From: Poriferisulfidus sp963668445
Lineage (GTDB): Bacteria > Pseudomonadota > Gammaproteobacteria > Poriferisulfidales > Poriferisulfidaceae
Length of the DNA: 64,000 bases
Reading direction: 5' to 3'
Assembly (NCBI GenBank): GCA_963668445.1
Contig: OY764335.1
Coordinates: 124,001 to 188,000 of the forward strand
The notes beneath the pieces were generated by a model that worked only from the letters and a program-made list of their open reading frames with translations, made no database searches and had not been told where the DNA came from. Below, in pieces: positions 44,635-52,584 of the stretch (position 1 is its first letter; each line of letters begins with the position of its first letter). Both the position numbers and the translations under genes were made by a program.

Positions 44635-45459
44635 ATGGCGCAGGGCACGGCCTGTCTGGCATTCGAAGCCAAGCGCGGCCGCACCGCGCTCGGCGAGATC
44701 TACCAGCGCGACCCGCTGCGCTTCCTGTTTCCGCACGCGGGCGCGGGCGAGCCTCTGACGGGGGCGCTGACGACGACTTCGGGCGGCCTGGTCGGCGGCG
44801 ATCGGCTGGACATCCGCGTCCGCAGCGGGCAAGGCGCGGCCGGGCGCGTCATGGCGCAGGCGGCCGAGAAGATCTACCGTACGACCGGGCCGGAAGTGGG
44901 CATCGACATCCGCTTGCAGGCGGATGCCGGCGCATGGCTGGAATGGCTGCCGCAAGAGACCATCATCTTCGAGTCGGCGCGCTTGCGCCGCACGACCTGT
45001 GTGGACGTGGCGGCGGACGCCCGGGTGCTGTGCGGCGAGATGCTCGCTTTCGGCCGCGCCGCCATGGGCGAGCGGCTGACGCAGGGCCTGGTGCACGAGG
45101 AATGGGAAGTGCGTCGGGACGGCCGACTGGCGTGGTCGGATATCCTGCACATGGACCGGAATCTGGTTGATGCCTTGCAGGCTCCGGTCTGTCTGGACGG
45201 AGCCCGCGCTTGCGCCAGCACGATCTATGTCGGCGCGGATGCGCCGGACCACTTGGATGCGTCGCGGGAATGGGCAGCCCGTCTGGCCGATTCCGAAGAG
45301 TTGCGCGCTTCGGCCAGTTGCGTCGGCACGGTGCTGGTCATGCGCTGGCTGGGCCGCAGCGGCTCGGCGCTGCGCCGCGCCTACGGGCGCTTCTGGGCGG
45401 AGTTCCGCCATCAGTTGGCCGGCTATCCGCCTATAATGCCCCGGTTGTGGAACATATGA
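44635..45459 (+). CDS. ureD: Urease accessory protein UreD
   Basis: A 274-residue scaffold that, with UreF and UreG, delivers nickel to apo-urease. It has the UreD motifs PHAGAGEPLTGALTTTSGGL-like start (TSGGLVGGD), QAAEKIYRT and the LEWLPQETIIFESARLRR segment, and then EMLAFGRAAMGE. The length is typical. It follows urtE by ten bases, so import and hydrolysis genes form a single operon. Confidence 0.94.
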   Translation: MAQGTACLAFEAKRGRTALGEIYQRDPLRFLFPHAGAGEPLTGALTTTSGGLVGGDRLDIRVRSGQGAAGRVMAQAAEKIYRTTGPEVGIDIRLQADAGAWLEWLPQETIIFESARLRRTTCVDVAADARVLCGEMLAFGRAAMGERLTQGLVHEEWEVRRDGRLAWSDILHMDRNLVDALQAPVCLDGARACASTIYVGADAPDHLDASREWAARLADSEELRASASCVGTVLVMRWLGRSGSALRRAYGRFWAEFRHQLAGYPPIMPRLWNI

Positions 45460-45469
45460 GGCCGGGTTC

Positions 45470-45772
45470 GTGAATCTGACGCCACGCGAGAAGGACAAGC
45501 TGCTGGCGGCCATGGCGGCCGAAGTGGCGCGGCGGCGGCGCGCCCGGGGCGTCAAGCTCAACTACCCCGAGGCCATTGCGCTGATTGCGGATTTCGTGGT
45601 CGAGGGCGCCCGCGACGGACGCAGCGTCGCCGAACTGATGCGCGACGGCGCCGGCGTGCTGGGCCGCGACGATGTCATGGAAGGCGTGGCCGACATGATC
45701 CACGACATCCAGGTCGAGGCCACTTTTCCGGACGGCACGAAGCTCGTCACCGTGCACGAGCCGATCCGGTGA
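45470..45772 (+). CDS. ureA: Urease subunit gamma
   Basis: A 100-residue protein matching UreA along its full length, beginning MNLTPREKDKLLAAMAAEVA with the family motif RGVKLNYPEAIALIADFVVE and ending with EATFPDGTKLVTVHEPIR. The start codon is a GTG at 45470. Together with UreB and UreC it forms the (alpha-beta-gamma)3 enzyme. Confidence 0.96.
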   Translation: MNLTPREKDKLLAAMAAEVARRRRARGVKLNYPEAIALIADFVVEGARDGRSVAELMRDGAGVLGRDDVMEGVADMIHDIQVEATFPDGTKLVTVHEPIR

Positions 45773-45777
45773 GCGCG

Positions 45778-46089
45778 ATGATTCCCGGCGAAGTGCTGCC
45801 GGTCGACGGCGAACTGGTCCTCAACGAGGGGCGGGAGACGGTGGCGCTGGAGGTCGCCAACACGGGCGACCGGCCGGTGCAGGTGGGCTCGCACTTCCAT
45901 TTTTTCGAAGCCAATGCGGCATTGGGGTTCGACCGCGAGGCTGCCCGCGGCTGCCGCCTTGACATCCCGGCCGGCACGGCGGTGCGCTTCGAGCCCGGAC
46001 AGAGCCGGGAGGTGATGCTGGTGCCGTACGCCGGGAGCCGGCGCGTGTTCGGCTTCAACGGCAAGATCAACGGGCCGCTCGAGGGCTGA
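45778..46089 (+). CDS. ureB: Urease subunit beta
   Basis: A 103-residue UreB: MIPGEVLPVDGELVLNEGRE at the start and QVGSHFHFFEANAALGFDRE in the middle, with FEPGQSREV near the end. The ATG at 45778 gives the conserved MIPGE start; a GTG at 45769 overlapping the ureA stop is an alternative. Separate ureA and ureB genes are the usual proteobacterial arrangement. Confidence 0.96.
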   Translation: MIPGEVLPVDGELVLNEGRETVALEVANTGDRPVQVGSHFHFFEANAALGFDREAARGCRLDIPAGTAVRFEPGQSREVMLVPYAGSRRVFGFNGKINGPLEG

Positions 46090-46090
46090 C

Positions 46091-47800
46091 ATGGCGCACC
46101 GCATCGACCGCGCCAGCTACGCGGACATGTTCGGCCCGACTGTAGGCGATCGGGTGCGGCTGGCGGACACCGAACTGTTCATCGAAGTGGAGCACGACCA
46201 CACGGTCCATGGCGAAGAGGTCAAGTTCGGCGGCGGCAAGGTGATCCGGGACGGCATGGGCCAGTCCCAAGCCAGCCGTGCAGACGGCGCGGTGGATACC
46301 GTCGTCACCAATGCCCTGATCGTGGACCACTGGGGCATCGTCAAGGCGGACGTGGGCCTGCACGACGGACGCATCGCGGGCATCGGCAAGGCCGGCAACC
46401 CGGATGTGCAGCCGGGCGTGGACATCGTCGTCGGGCCGGGCACGGAGGCGATTGCGGGTGAGGGGCGCATCTTGACGGCCGGCGGCATCGACGCGCACAT
46501 CCACTGGATCAGCCCGCAACAGATCGACGATGCCTTTTATTCCGGCATCACCACCATGCTGGGCGGCGGTACCGGCCCGGCCGAGGGCACTAACGCGACG
46601 ACGTGCACGCCCGGACCCTGGCATCTGGCGCGCATGCTTCAGGCCGCCGAGGCATTTCCGGTCAACCTCGGCTTCTTCGGCAAAGGCAACGCGACTTTGC
46701 CGGAAGCGCTCATGGAGCAGGTCGAAGCGGGTGCCTGCGGTCTGAAATTGCATGAGGACTGGGGCACCACGCCGGCCGCCATCGACAACTGCCTGACGGT
46801 GGCCGAGCGCACCGACGTACAGGTCGCCATCCATACCGACACGCTGAATGAATCCGGCTTCGTGGAGAATACCGTGGCGGCCTTTCGGGACCGCACCATA
46901 CATGCCTTCCACACCGAAGGCGCGGGCGGCGGCCATGCGCCCGACATCATCAAGGTATGCGGCGAGGCCAACGTGCTGCCGTCGTCGACCAACCCGACGC
47001 GGCCGTACACGGTCAACACCATCGACGAGCATCTGGACATGCTGATGGTATGCCACCATCTGGATGCACGCATTCCGGAGGATGTGGCGTTCGCGGAAAG
47101 CCGCATCCGGCGCGAGACCATTGCGGCGGAGGACATCCTGCACGATCTGGGCGCGTTTTCGATGATCGCCTCCGACAGCCAGGCGATGGGGAGGGTCGGC
47201 GAAGTCATCATCCGCACATGGCAGACGGCCGACAAGATGAAGCGCCAGCGCGGCCCGCTGCCGCAGGAGAGCGGCGGCAACGACAACTTCCGGGTGCGCC
47301 GCTACATCGCGAAGTACACCATCAACCCGGCCCTGTGCCACGGCATCGCCGAGCATGTCGGCTCCGTCGAGGTCGGCAAGCTTGCCGATCTGGTGCTGTG
47401 GAAGCCGATGTTGTTCGGCGTCAAGCCCGACCTGATCCTCAAATGCGGCACGATCGCCGGTGCTGCCATGGGCGATCCCAACGCGTCCATCCCGACCCCG
47501 CAGCCGGTGCATTACCGGCCGATGTTCGGCAGCTTCGGCGTCTCCCGGACCGCGTGCGCCGCCACGTTCGTCTCCAAGGCGGGGCTCGAGGCGGGGCTGC
47601 GCGAACGGCTCGGGCTGTCCAAGGAGTTGCTGGCTGTGTCCGGCACGCGTGCGGTGCGCAAGGCGGACATGCTGCTGAACGATGCGATGCCTGCCATGGA
47701 GGTGGATCCGGAAACCTACGAGGTTCGCGCCGACGGAGATCTGCTGACCTGCGAGCCTGCTTCCGTACTGCCGATGGCGCAGCGCTACTTCCTGTTCTGA
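46091..47800 (+). CDS. ureC: Urease subunit alpha (catalytic)
   Basis: The 569-residue catalytic subunit that hydrolyses urea to ammonia and carbamate. Nickel ligands and catalytic residues are in place: the HxH pair in IDAHIHWISPQQ, the carbamylated Lys in GLKLHEDWGTTPAAID, His in VAIHTDTLNESGF, HTEGAGGGHAPDI and the active-site flap cysteine and histidine in MLMVCHHLD. Nothing essential is missing. Its stop overlaps the ureE start by one base. Confidence 0.97.
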   Translation: MAHRIDRASYADMFGPTVGDRVRLADTELFIEVEHDHTVHGEEVKFGGGKVIRDGMGQSQASRADGAVDTVVTNALIVDHWGIVKADVGLHDGRIAGIGKAGNPDVQPGVDIVVGPGTEAIAGEGRILTAGGIDAHIHWISPQQIDDAFYSGITTMLGGGTGPAEGTNATTCTPGPWHLARMLQAAEAFPVNLGFFGKGNATLPEALMEQVEAGACGLKLHEDWGTTPAAIDNCLTVAERTDVQVAIHTDTLNESGFVENTVAAFRDRTIHAFHTEGAGGGHAPDIIKVCGEANVLPSSTNPTRPYTVNTIDEHLDMLMVCHHLDARIPEDVAFAESRIRRETIAAEDILHDLGAFSMIASDSQAMGRVGEVIIRTWQTADKMKRQRGPLPQESGGNDNFRVRRYIAKYTINPALCHGIAEHVGSVEVGKLADLVLWKPMLFGVKPDLILKCGTIAGAAMGDPNASIPTPQPVHYRPMFGSFGVSRTACAATFVSKAGLEAGLRERLGLSKELLAVSGTRAVRKADMLLNDAMPAMEVDPETYEVRADGDLLTCEPASVLPMAQRYFLF

Positions 47801-48270
47801 TGCTGGGTCGGGCCGTCGCGATCGTCAAGGCCGGAAACTGGCCGGTAGCCGAGCAGCGGGCCACCGTGACGCTGGACTACGATCAGAGGCATCGGCGCCG
47901 GATTCGTTTGACGGCCGACGACGGGCAGGCGTTCCTGCTGGATCTGGAGCGTGCGTCGCGCTTCGAGGACGGCGACGGCTTGCAGTTGGAGGATGGCGGC
48001 TACGTGCGCGTCGTCGCCGCGGCCGAACCGGTCGCGGACTTGCGTTGTGCGGCGCACCTCGAAGCCGCACGCGTCGCCTGGCATATCGGCAACCGTCATG
48101 TGCCGCTGCAAATCCTGGAGGCCGGCGTGCTGCGCATCCGCGACGATCATGTTATCGCCGATATGGCGCGGCGGCTGGGGGCCGAAGTGACGTGTAGCCG
48201 CGCCCCGTTCTCACCGGAGCCCGGCGCTTATGCGGCCGAAGACTCCATCCGCCACGGCCATGCGCACTGA
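47800..48270 (+). CDS. ureE: Urease accessory protein UreE (nickel chaperone)
   Basis: A 156-residue metallochaperone. The family core is visible in LTADDGQAFLLDLERASRFE, then AWHIGNRHVPLQILEAGVL, where GNRHVP carries the conserved interface histidine. The C-terminus is only modestly His-rich (IRHGHAH), far shorter than in Klebsiella UreE. The ATG at 47800 overlaps the ureC stop (TGATG), so it is translationally coupled. Confidence 0.92.
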   Translation: MLGRAVAIVKAGNWPVAEQRATVTLDYDQRHRRRIRLTADDGQAFLLDLERASRFEDGDGLQLEDGGYVRVVAAAEPVADLRCAAHLEAARVAWHIGNRHVPLQILEAGVLRIRDDHVIADMARRLGAEVTCSRAPFSPEPGAYAAEDSIRHGHAH

Positions 48271-48982
48271 ACGGTCGGCCGAAGGGCATCGACTCGACGG
48301 CGAGGCACTGCTGCGGCTGCTGACGTGGCTGTCGCCATCGTTTCCGGTGGGCGCCTACAGCTATTCGCACGGTCTCGAATACGCGGTCGAGGCAAACCTC
48401 GTGTCGGATCGGGAGTCCCTGCGCGACTGGGTCGACGGCATCCTCTGGCATGGAGCAGGGCAGACGGACGCGGCGCTCCTGCGGGCCGCCCATGCCGCTG
48501 TCCGGTCGCGGGACGAAGCGCCGTTGGCGTGGGCGCTGGACTACGGCGATGCCTGGCGCGCCACGCGGGAGATGGGCATGGAATCCGAGAATCAGGGGCA
48601 GGCGTTTCTGGCGGCGGTGTCCGGGCCGTGGCCGGCGCCGGGGCTGGAATGGGCGGTCGCAGCCGCCGCGGAGCGGGAGCGTCCGCTGATGTATCCGACG
48701 GCCGTCGGCACGGCGGCGGCGGCTTGGGACATTCCGCTGGAGCCGACGCTGCGCGCATATCTGCACGCCATGGCCGCGAATCTCGTGTCGGCCGGATTGC
48801 GCCTGATTCCGCTCGGCCAGCGCGACGGCCAGCAGGCGCTGGCGGATCTGGAAGGGACGGTGCTGCAGGCGACGGCGGAAGCCCTCGTGCGCGAGCGCGG
48901 CGATTTGGGGCAGGCGACCCTGATGGCGGATTGGGCGTCCGCCCGGCACGAAACCCAGTACACGCGGCTGTTCCGGTCATGA
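48260..48982 (+). CDS. ureF: Urease accessory protein UreF
   Basis: A 240-residue all-helical protein of the UreDFG nickel-insertion complex. It has the UreF signature WLSPSFPVGAYSYSHGLEYA and the later MYPTAVGTAAAAW and AANLVSAGLRLIPLGQRDGQ segments. The ATG at 48260 was preferred to 48230 because it gives a short overlap with ureE. The stop overlaps the ureG start (ATGA). Confidence 0.93.
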   Translation: MRTERSAEGHRLDGEALLRLLTWLSPSFPVGAYSYSHGLEYAVEANLVSDRESLRDWVDGILWHGAGQTDAALLRAAHAAVRSRDEAPLAWALDYGDAWRATREMGMESENQGQAFLAAVSGPWPAPGLEWAVAAAAERERPLMYPTAVGTAAAAWDIPLEPTLRAYLHAMAANLVSAGLRLIPLGQRDGQQALADLEGTVLQATAEALVRERGDLGQATLMADWASARHETQYTRLFRS

Positions 48983-49608
48983 GCGGCCCGTTTCGCGTCG
49001 GCATTGGCGGGCCAGTCGGTACCGGCAAGACGGCGTTGATGGATGTGCTATGCAAACGGCTGCGCGATGCATACAGCATCGCGGCGATCACTAATGACAT
49101 CTATACGGAAGAGGACGCGCAGTTCCTGATTCGTTCCGGCGCTTTGCCGGTGGAGCGCATCGCCGGCGTCGAGACTGGCGGCTGCCCTCATACGGCCATT
49201 CGCGAAGATGCGTCGATCAATCTTGCCGCCATTGCGTCGATGGCAACCCGCTTTCCGGAACTGGATCTGGTGCTGGTCGAGTCGGGCGGCGACAATCTGG
49301 CGGCGACGTTCTCGCCGGAACTGGCCGATGCCACGATCTACGTAATCGATGTATCGGCCGGCGACAAGATTCCGCGCAAGGGCGGGCCGGGCATCACCCG
49401 TTCCGACCTGCTGGTGATCAACAAGATTGATCTGGCGCCATTGGTGGGCGCCGACTTGGGAGTCATGGAGCGCGACGCCCGCCGCATGCGCGGCGAACGG
49501 CCATTCCAATTCAGCAATCTTAAGACCGGAGAGGGCGTCGATGCCATCGTCCGCTTCGTTCTGGAGGCCGGCGGGCTTGCCGCGCCGGCCGCCGCTGTGC
49601 AACCCTAA
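48979..49608 (+). CDS. ureG: Urease accessory GTPase UreG
   Basis: A 209-residue SIMIBI-class GTPase that powers nickel insertion. The P-loop is GIGGPVGTGKTALMD, the nickel-binding Cys-Pro-His is in ETGGCPHTAIREDAS, and the base-recognition motif is VINKID. Its length and sequence are standard. It is the last urease gene; a terminator follows about 270 bases later. Confidence 0.96.
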   Translation: MSGPFRVGIGGPVGTGKTALMDVLCKRLRDAYSIAAITNDIYTEEDAQFLIRSGALPVERIAGVETGGCPHTAIREDASINLAAIASMATRFPELDLVLVESGGDNLAATFSPELADATIYVIDVSAGDKIPRKGGPGITRSDLLVINKIDLAPLVGADLGVMERDARRMRGERPFQFSNLKTGEGVDAIVRFVLEAGGLAAPAAAVQP

Positions 49609-49624
49609 CTTGCTACGAGGAATC

Positions 49625-49831
49625 ATGAAGCGATCATTGCGAGCCACTGTTACCCTTGGGGCGTTCGCATGGGCCGGTGCTGCAACAGCCCATTTCGAAT
49701 CGGCCGGAGCAGCCTCGGTCGCCCTCGCCGTGCCAGCCGGCGTGGGTGCCATCATGCTGCTGCTGCTGTTGGCCGGCGAGGTGCGCCTTCGGCTTCGGCA
49801 TCGAACGCGAAGCAAGTTACAGCGGCGTTAG
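49625..49831 (+). CDS. Small predicted membrane protein downstream of ureG
   Basis: A 68-residue frame with an ATG preceded by CGAGGAAT. It has a signal-like start (MKRSLRATVTLGAFAWAGAA) and one further hydrophobic helix (VALAVPAGVGAIMLLLLLAG) followed by a basic tail. It has no family that I recognise; it might be a remnant of a UreJ/HupE-like protein, but there is no conserved motif. It lies 16 bases after ureG and before the operon terminator, so it would be transcribed with the urease genes. Confidence 0.45.
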   Translation: MKRSLRATVTLGAFAWAGAATAHFESAGAASVALAVPAGVGAIMLLLLLAGEVRLRLRHRTRSKLQRR

Positions 49832-49873
49832 GCCAGTGCCACGGGGCATCCGGCGATGTAGGGCGGTCGGGTG

Positions 49874-49897
49874 CGCCGCCGTGGCAGCGGCGTTTTT
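49874..49897 (+). terminator. Rho-independent terminator of the urea/urease operon
   Basis: CGCCGC (49874-49879) and GCGGCG (49887-49892) form a perfect stem with a 7-base loop, followed by TTTTT at 49893-49897. Confidence 0.7.
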
Positions 49898-49906
49898 GCA
49901 GGCTTT

Positions 49907-50023
49907 GCTCGGACCGGCCTGGATCCATGGGAAAGCCCGGCGGCTTTCGGGACGCTTTCCTAGACCGCCAATAGGAAGTTTTAGCTTTTTTTCGCAATAG
50001 GAAGTTTTAGCTTTGGTTTGACA
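49907..50023 (+). repeat. Long inverted repeat, left copy, upstream of the hydroxylase fusion
   Basis: From GCTCGGACCGG to TTTGGTTTGACA this segment is the reverse complement of 55514-55605 at roughly 85 percent identity. It contains an additional direct duplication of a 19-base unit, CAATAGGAAGTTTTAGCTT, at 49969-49987 and 49995-50013 (period 26). The right copy has one unit only. Confidence 0.85.
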
Positions 50024-50038
50024 TCCGTCTCAAGTGCC

Positions 50039-50066
50039 TTGACAGGCTCCCCCAGTAATGGATAAT
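50039..50066 (+). promoter_or_regulatory. Candidate sigma70 promoter of the AlkB-GlnE fusion gene
   Basis: A perfect TTGACA at 50039-50044 and GATAAT at 50061-50066, 16 bases apart, 45 bases before the start codon. It lies just after the repeat, as does the promoter of the precursor gene on the other side. Confidence 0.6.
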
Positions 50067-50110
50067 GGCTATGGATTCTCCTAATCACGAGACTCGCACA
50101 GGAAAACATC

Positions 50111-52528
50111 ATGATAGAAACTGGCACGGAACTTGGGGCACTGGGATCGGGCATGACCGGCAAAGAGAATGCCGTCAAGCCGTCGCTCGGCAATGCCTTG
50201 CCGTACTTTTTCCCTCTCGCGATTTTCCCTCTCGCGATCTACGCCACGCTGTACGGCGGCTGGTGGATTGCCGGGCCGCTTGTGTTCCTGATTCTCCCGG
50301 ACATGTTCGATGGCGTGTTCGGGGCGCACGAGCGAAACATGGACCCTGATGAAACGCACGGGCGCGAACTGCTCTTCTACAATGCAAGCATCTGGCTGTG
50401 GGCGGCCCTCTGGCCGGTGACGCTTCTGATCGGGCTCTGGCAGATCCTCATCGTCGGCCACCTGTCCGTTTGGGAAACCGTGCTGGTGATTTTGGCGCTG
50501 GCTGGCGTCGCCCAGTCGGTGTTCATCGTCGGGCACGAACTGGCGCATCGAAACGCGAAGTGGGAACGCGGGCTCAGCGAATTCCTGCTGATGTCCATCG
50601 CCTACCCCCATTACGCGCTGGAGCACCTCTACGGCCACCATGCCAATGCCTGCACGCCCGCGGATCCCGGCTCCGCGCCCAAAGGCTTGAACTTCTGGCG
50701 GTATTTCCCCCGGGACATGATCAGGGGCTACACGAACGCTTGGCGCTTCGCCTGCAACCGGCTGGCGCGTCGCTGTCTTCCGACGTGGCACTACACGAAC
50801 CCATTCTGGCGCTACCTGCTCGGCACTGGCGCGTGGTTCGCGCTGGTCTACTGGATGGGCGGCCCGTGGGCATTGCTGATCTTCGCCTACCTTTGCATCG
50901 GCGTCGCCGTTTCGTTGAAGACCATCAACTATGTCCAGCATTACGGGCTGCAGCGCATCCGCCTGCCAAATGGCCGATTCGAACCGGTTCGGAGCTGGCA
51001 TTCCTGGAGCGCTGCCAGCCAATTCACCAACTGGCTCTTCTACAACATCCAGCGCCATCCCGACCATCACATTGCGGCCGACCGGCGCTATCCTTTGCTG
51101 CAGCATTGTGGCGGCGACGCGGCGCCGCAATTGCCTGGAAGCTACGTCAAGATGTCTTTCCTGGTCATGGCCCCGCCGCTCTGGTTCCGCACGATGGATC
51201 CTCTCATCGACCGCTGGCGGGAGCGCTTCTATCCGCAGATCAAGGATTGGCGCACCTACGAAAGCCCGGCTTTCGCCGCACGTCCGGATGCGTTCGAGGT
51301 CATTGACGAGATCCTCAGTTCCTCGCCCCGCCTCGGCACATGGATCAATCGTGCCCCGATGCTGCTCGACAACTTGAAAGAGAAGGACTTTACCAACCTT
51401 GAACTTCCGGACGGCTTCGGGCCGGACCCCGAATCCGAGGCCGATGTGCGCCGCGGCCTGACGCGTCTGTTTTGGACGCGCGAATTCGGCATCGATGAAA
51501 TGCGGGCGCGCATCGCTGAACTCCCCATCCACAACACCCGCGATGCGGTCGAGATGACGCGCCATTGGGCAAACGATCAGATCTTCCAAATCGGCGTGCA
51601 TGTGATGCGCGGCCATTTGACGCCGGTCGAGGCAAGCATCGCGCTCGCCAATGTCGCCGAAGCTTCCATAGCTTCCATGCTGTCGGTCATCGAAGATGTT
51701 TTTGCCAGCCGGCACCGTCATGGCACGGCAAAGATCGCTGTGGTGGCGATGGGCGATTTGGCCTGCCAGGAAGCCGCGCCCGGCACCGAACTTAAAGTCG
51801 CGTACGTGCACGACGGCGATGATGCCAATTCTGCGAGGGCCCTATGCCGACGCTTCCATGAGGGGCTCCAAGCGCTGTCGCGCGACAGCCTACTGTTTGC
51901 ACCGACTCCGCGCAACCGGAAAGCACCGGCTGCCCTCTCGCTTCAAGACTTCGCGGAATGCTGCCGCACCGCCGCACCGGACCGCACGCTTCTGGCCCTC
52001 ACCCGGGCACGTTGCATCTTCGCCGCCGGCGATACCGGACTGGCGCAAAAGTTCGAAACGACGCGACGCGAGGTCCTCGCCCGCGACACCGTGCGCGACG
52101 CGCTGCGCACCGAACTGAACACAGCGGCCGAACATGCCTCCGAACCCGGCTTGGCGTCGCTCCGCGAGATGCGCGGCGGTCTCCGGGAAATCGAACGCGC
52201 CGCCCAATCCCTGCAACTGGCTTATGCCGACGAGGGCCCAGACATGCTGATCCTCAACACGGCAGCCATCTTCCGTGCGGCCAGCGAACGCGGCCTAGGG
52301 CCCAACGGTGCCGCCAAGCGTCTGGAGAAAGCCGCGCAGATGTGGCAAAACCTCAAAGGCATTCTGAAATGGGCTGCACCGGACGACTTTGCGGCCGAAA
52401 CGGCGGCATCAAGCCTCAAGGCCGTCATTGCGCACGCCGCTGGCGCGGATGATTTCGAAGCGCTGGCCGATGCCATTGGCGTCACGGCGATGCGCGCCGA
52501 CGACGACATCAAAGCAGTCCGCGCGTAA
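50111..52528 (+). CDS. AlkB-type diiron alkane hydroxylase fused to a degenerate GlnE-like domain
   Basis: An 805-residue fusion. Residues 1-390 are an integral membrane non-heme diiron hydroxylase: HELAHR (142-147), EHLYGHH (171-177), NYVQHYG (273-279) and NIQRHPDHH (312-320), the four AlkB signatures. Residues about 400-800 follow half of glutamine synthetase adenylyltransferase: an SSPRLGTWINRAPMLLDNL helix, then IAVVAMGDL (542-550), LTRARCIFAAGDTGLAQKF and MRGGLREIERAAQSLQLAY. The catalytic GSDxD of GlnE is replaced by GTELK (558-562), and the later DxRLRPSG by TPRNRK, so nucleotidyl transfer seems lost. The start has AGGAAAA upstream. It may hydroxylate an aliphatic chain, with the GlnE part as a docking or regulatory module. 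It is convergent with the MMPL gene. Confidence 0.88.
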   Translation: MIETGTELGALGSGMTGKENAVKPSLGNALPYFFPLAIFPLAIYATLYGGWWIAGPLVFLILPDMFDGVFGAHERNMDPDETHGRELLFYNASIWLWAALWPVTLLIGLWQILIVGHLSVWETVLVILALAGVAQSVFIVGHELAHRNAKWERGLSEFLLMSIAYPHYALEHLYGHHANACTPADPGSAPKGLNFWRYFPRDMIRGYTNAWRFACNRLARRCLPTWHYTNPFWRYLLGTGAWFALVYWMGGPWALLIFAYLCIGVAVSLKTINYVQHYGLQRIRLPNGRFEPVRSWHSWSAASQFTNWLFYNIQRHPDHHIAADRRYPLLQHCGGDAAPQLPGSYVKMSFLVMAPPLWFRTMDPLIDRWRERFYPQIKDWRTYESPAFAARPDAFEVIDEILSSSPRLGTWINRAPMLLDNLKEKDFTNLELPDGFGPDPESEADVRRGLTRLFWTREFGIDEMRARIAELPIHNTRDAVEMTRHWANDQIFQIGVHVMRGHLTPVEASIALANVAEASIASMLSVIEDVFASRHRHGTAKIAVVAMGDLACQEAAPGTELKVAYVHDGDDANSARALCRRFHEGLQALSRDSLLFAPTPRNRKAPAALSLQDFAECCRTAAPDRTLLALTRARCIFAAGDTGLAQKFETTRREVLARDTVRDALRTELNTAAEHASEPGLASLREMRGGLREIERAAQSLQLAYADEGPDMLILNTAAIFRAASERGLGPNGAAKRLEKAAQMWQNLKGILKWAAPDDFAAETAASSLKAVIAHAAGADDFEALADAIGVTAMRADDDIKAVRA

Positions 52529-52584
52529 TCCGGTCGGCACAAGCCGCCGAACCGCGGCTGCGGCCGACCTGCGTTCAAGCGCAG

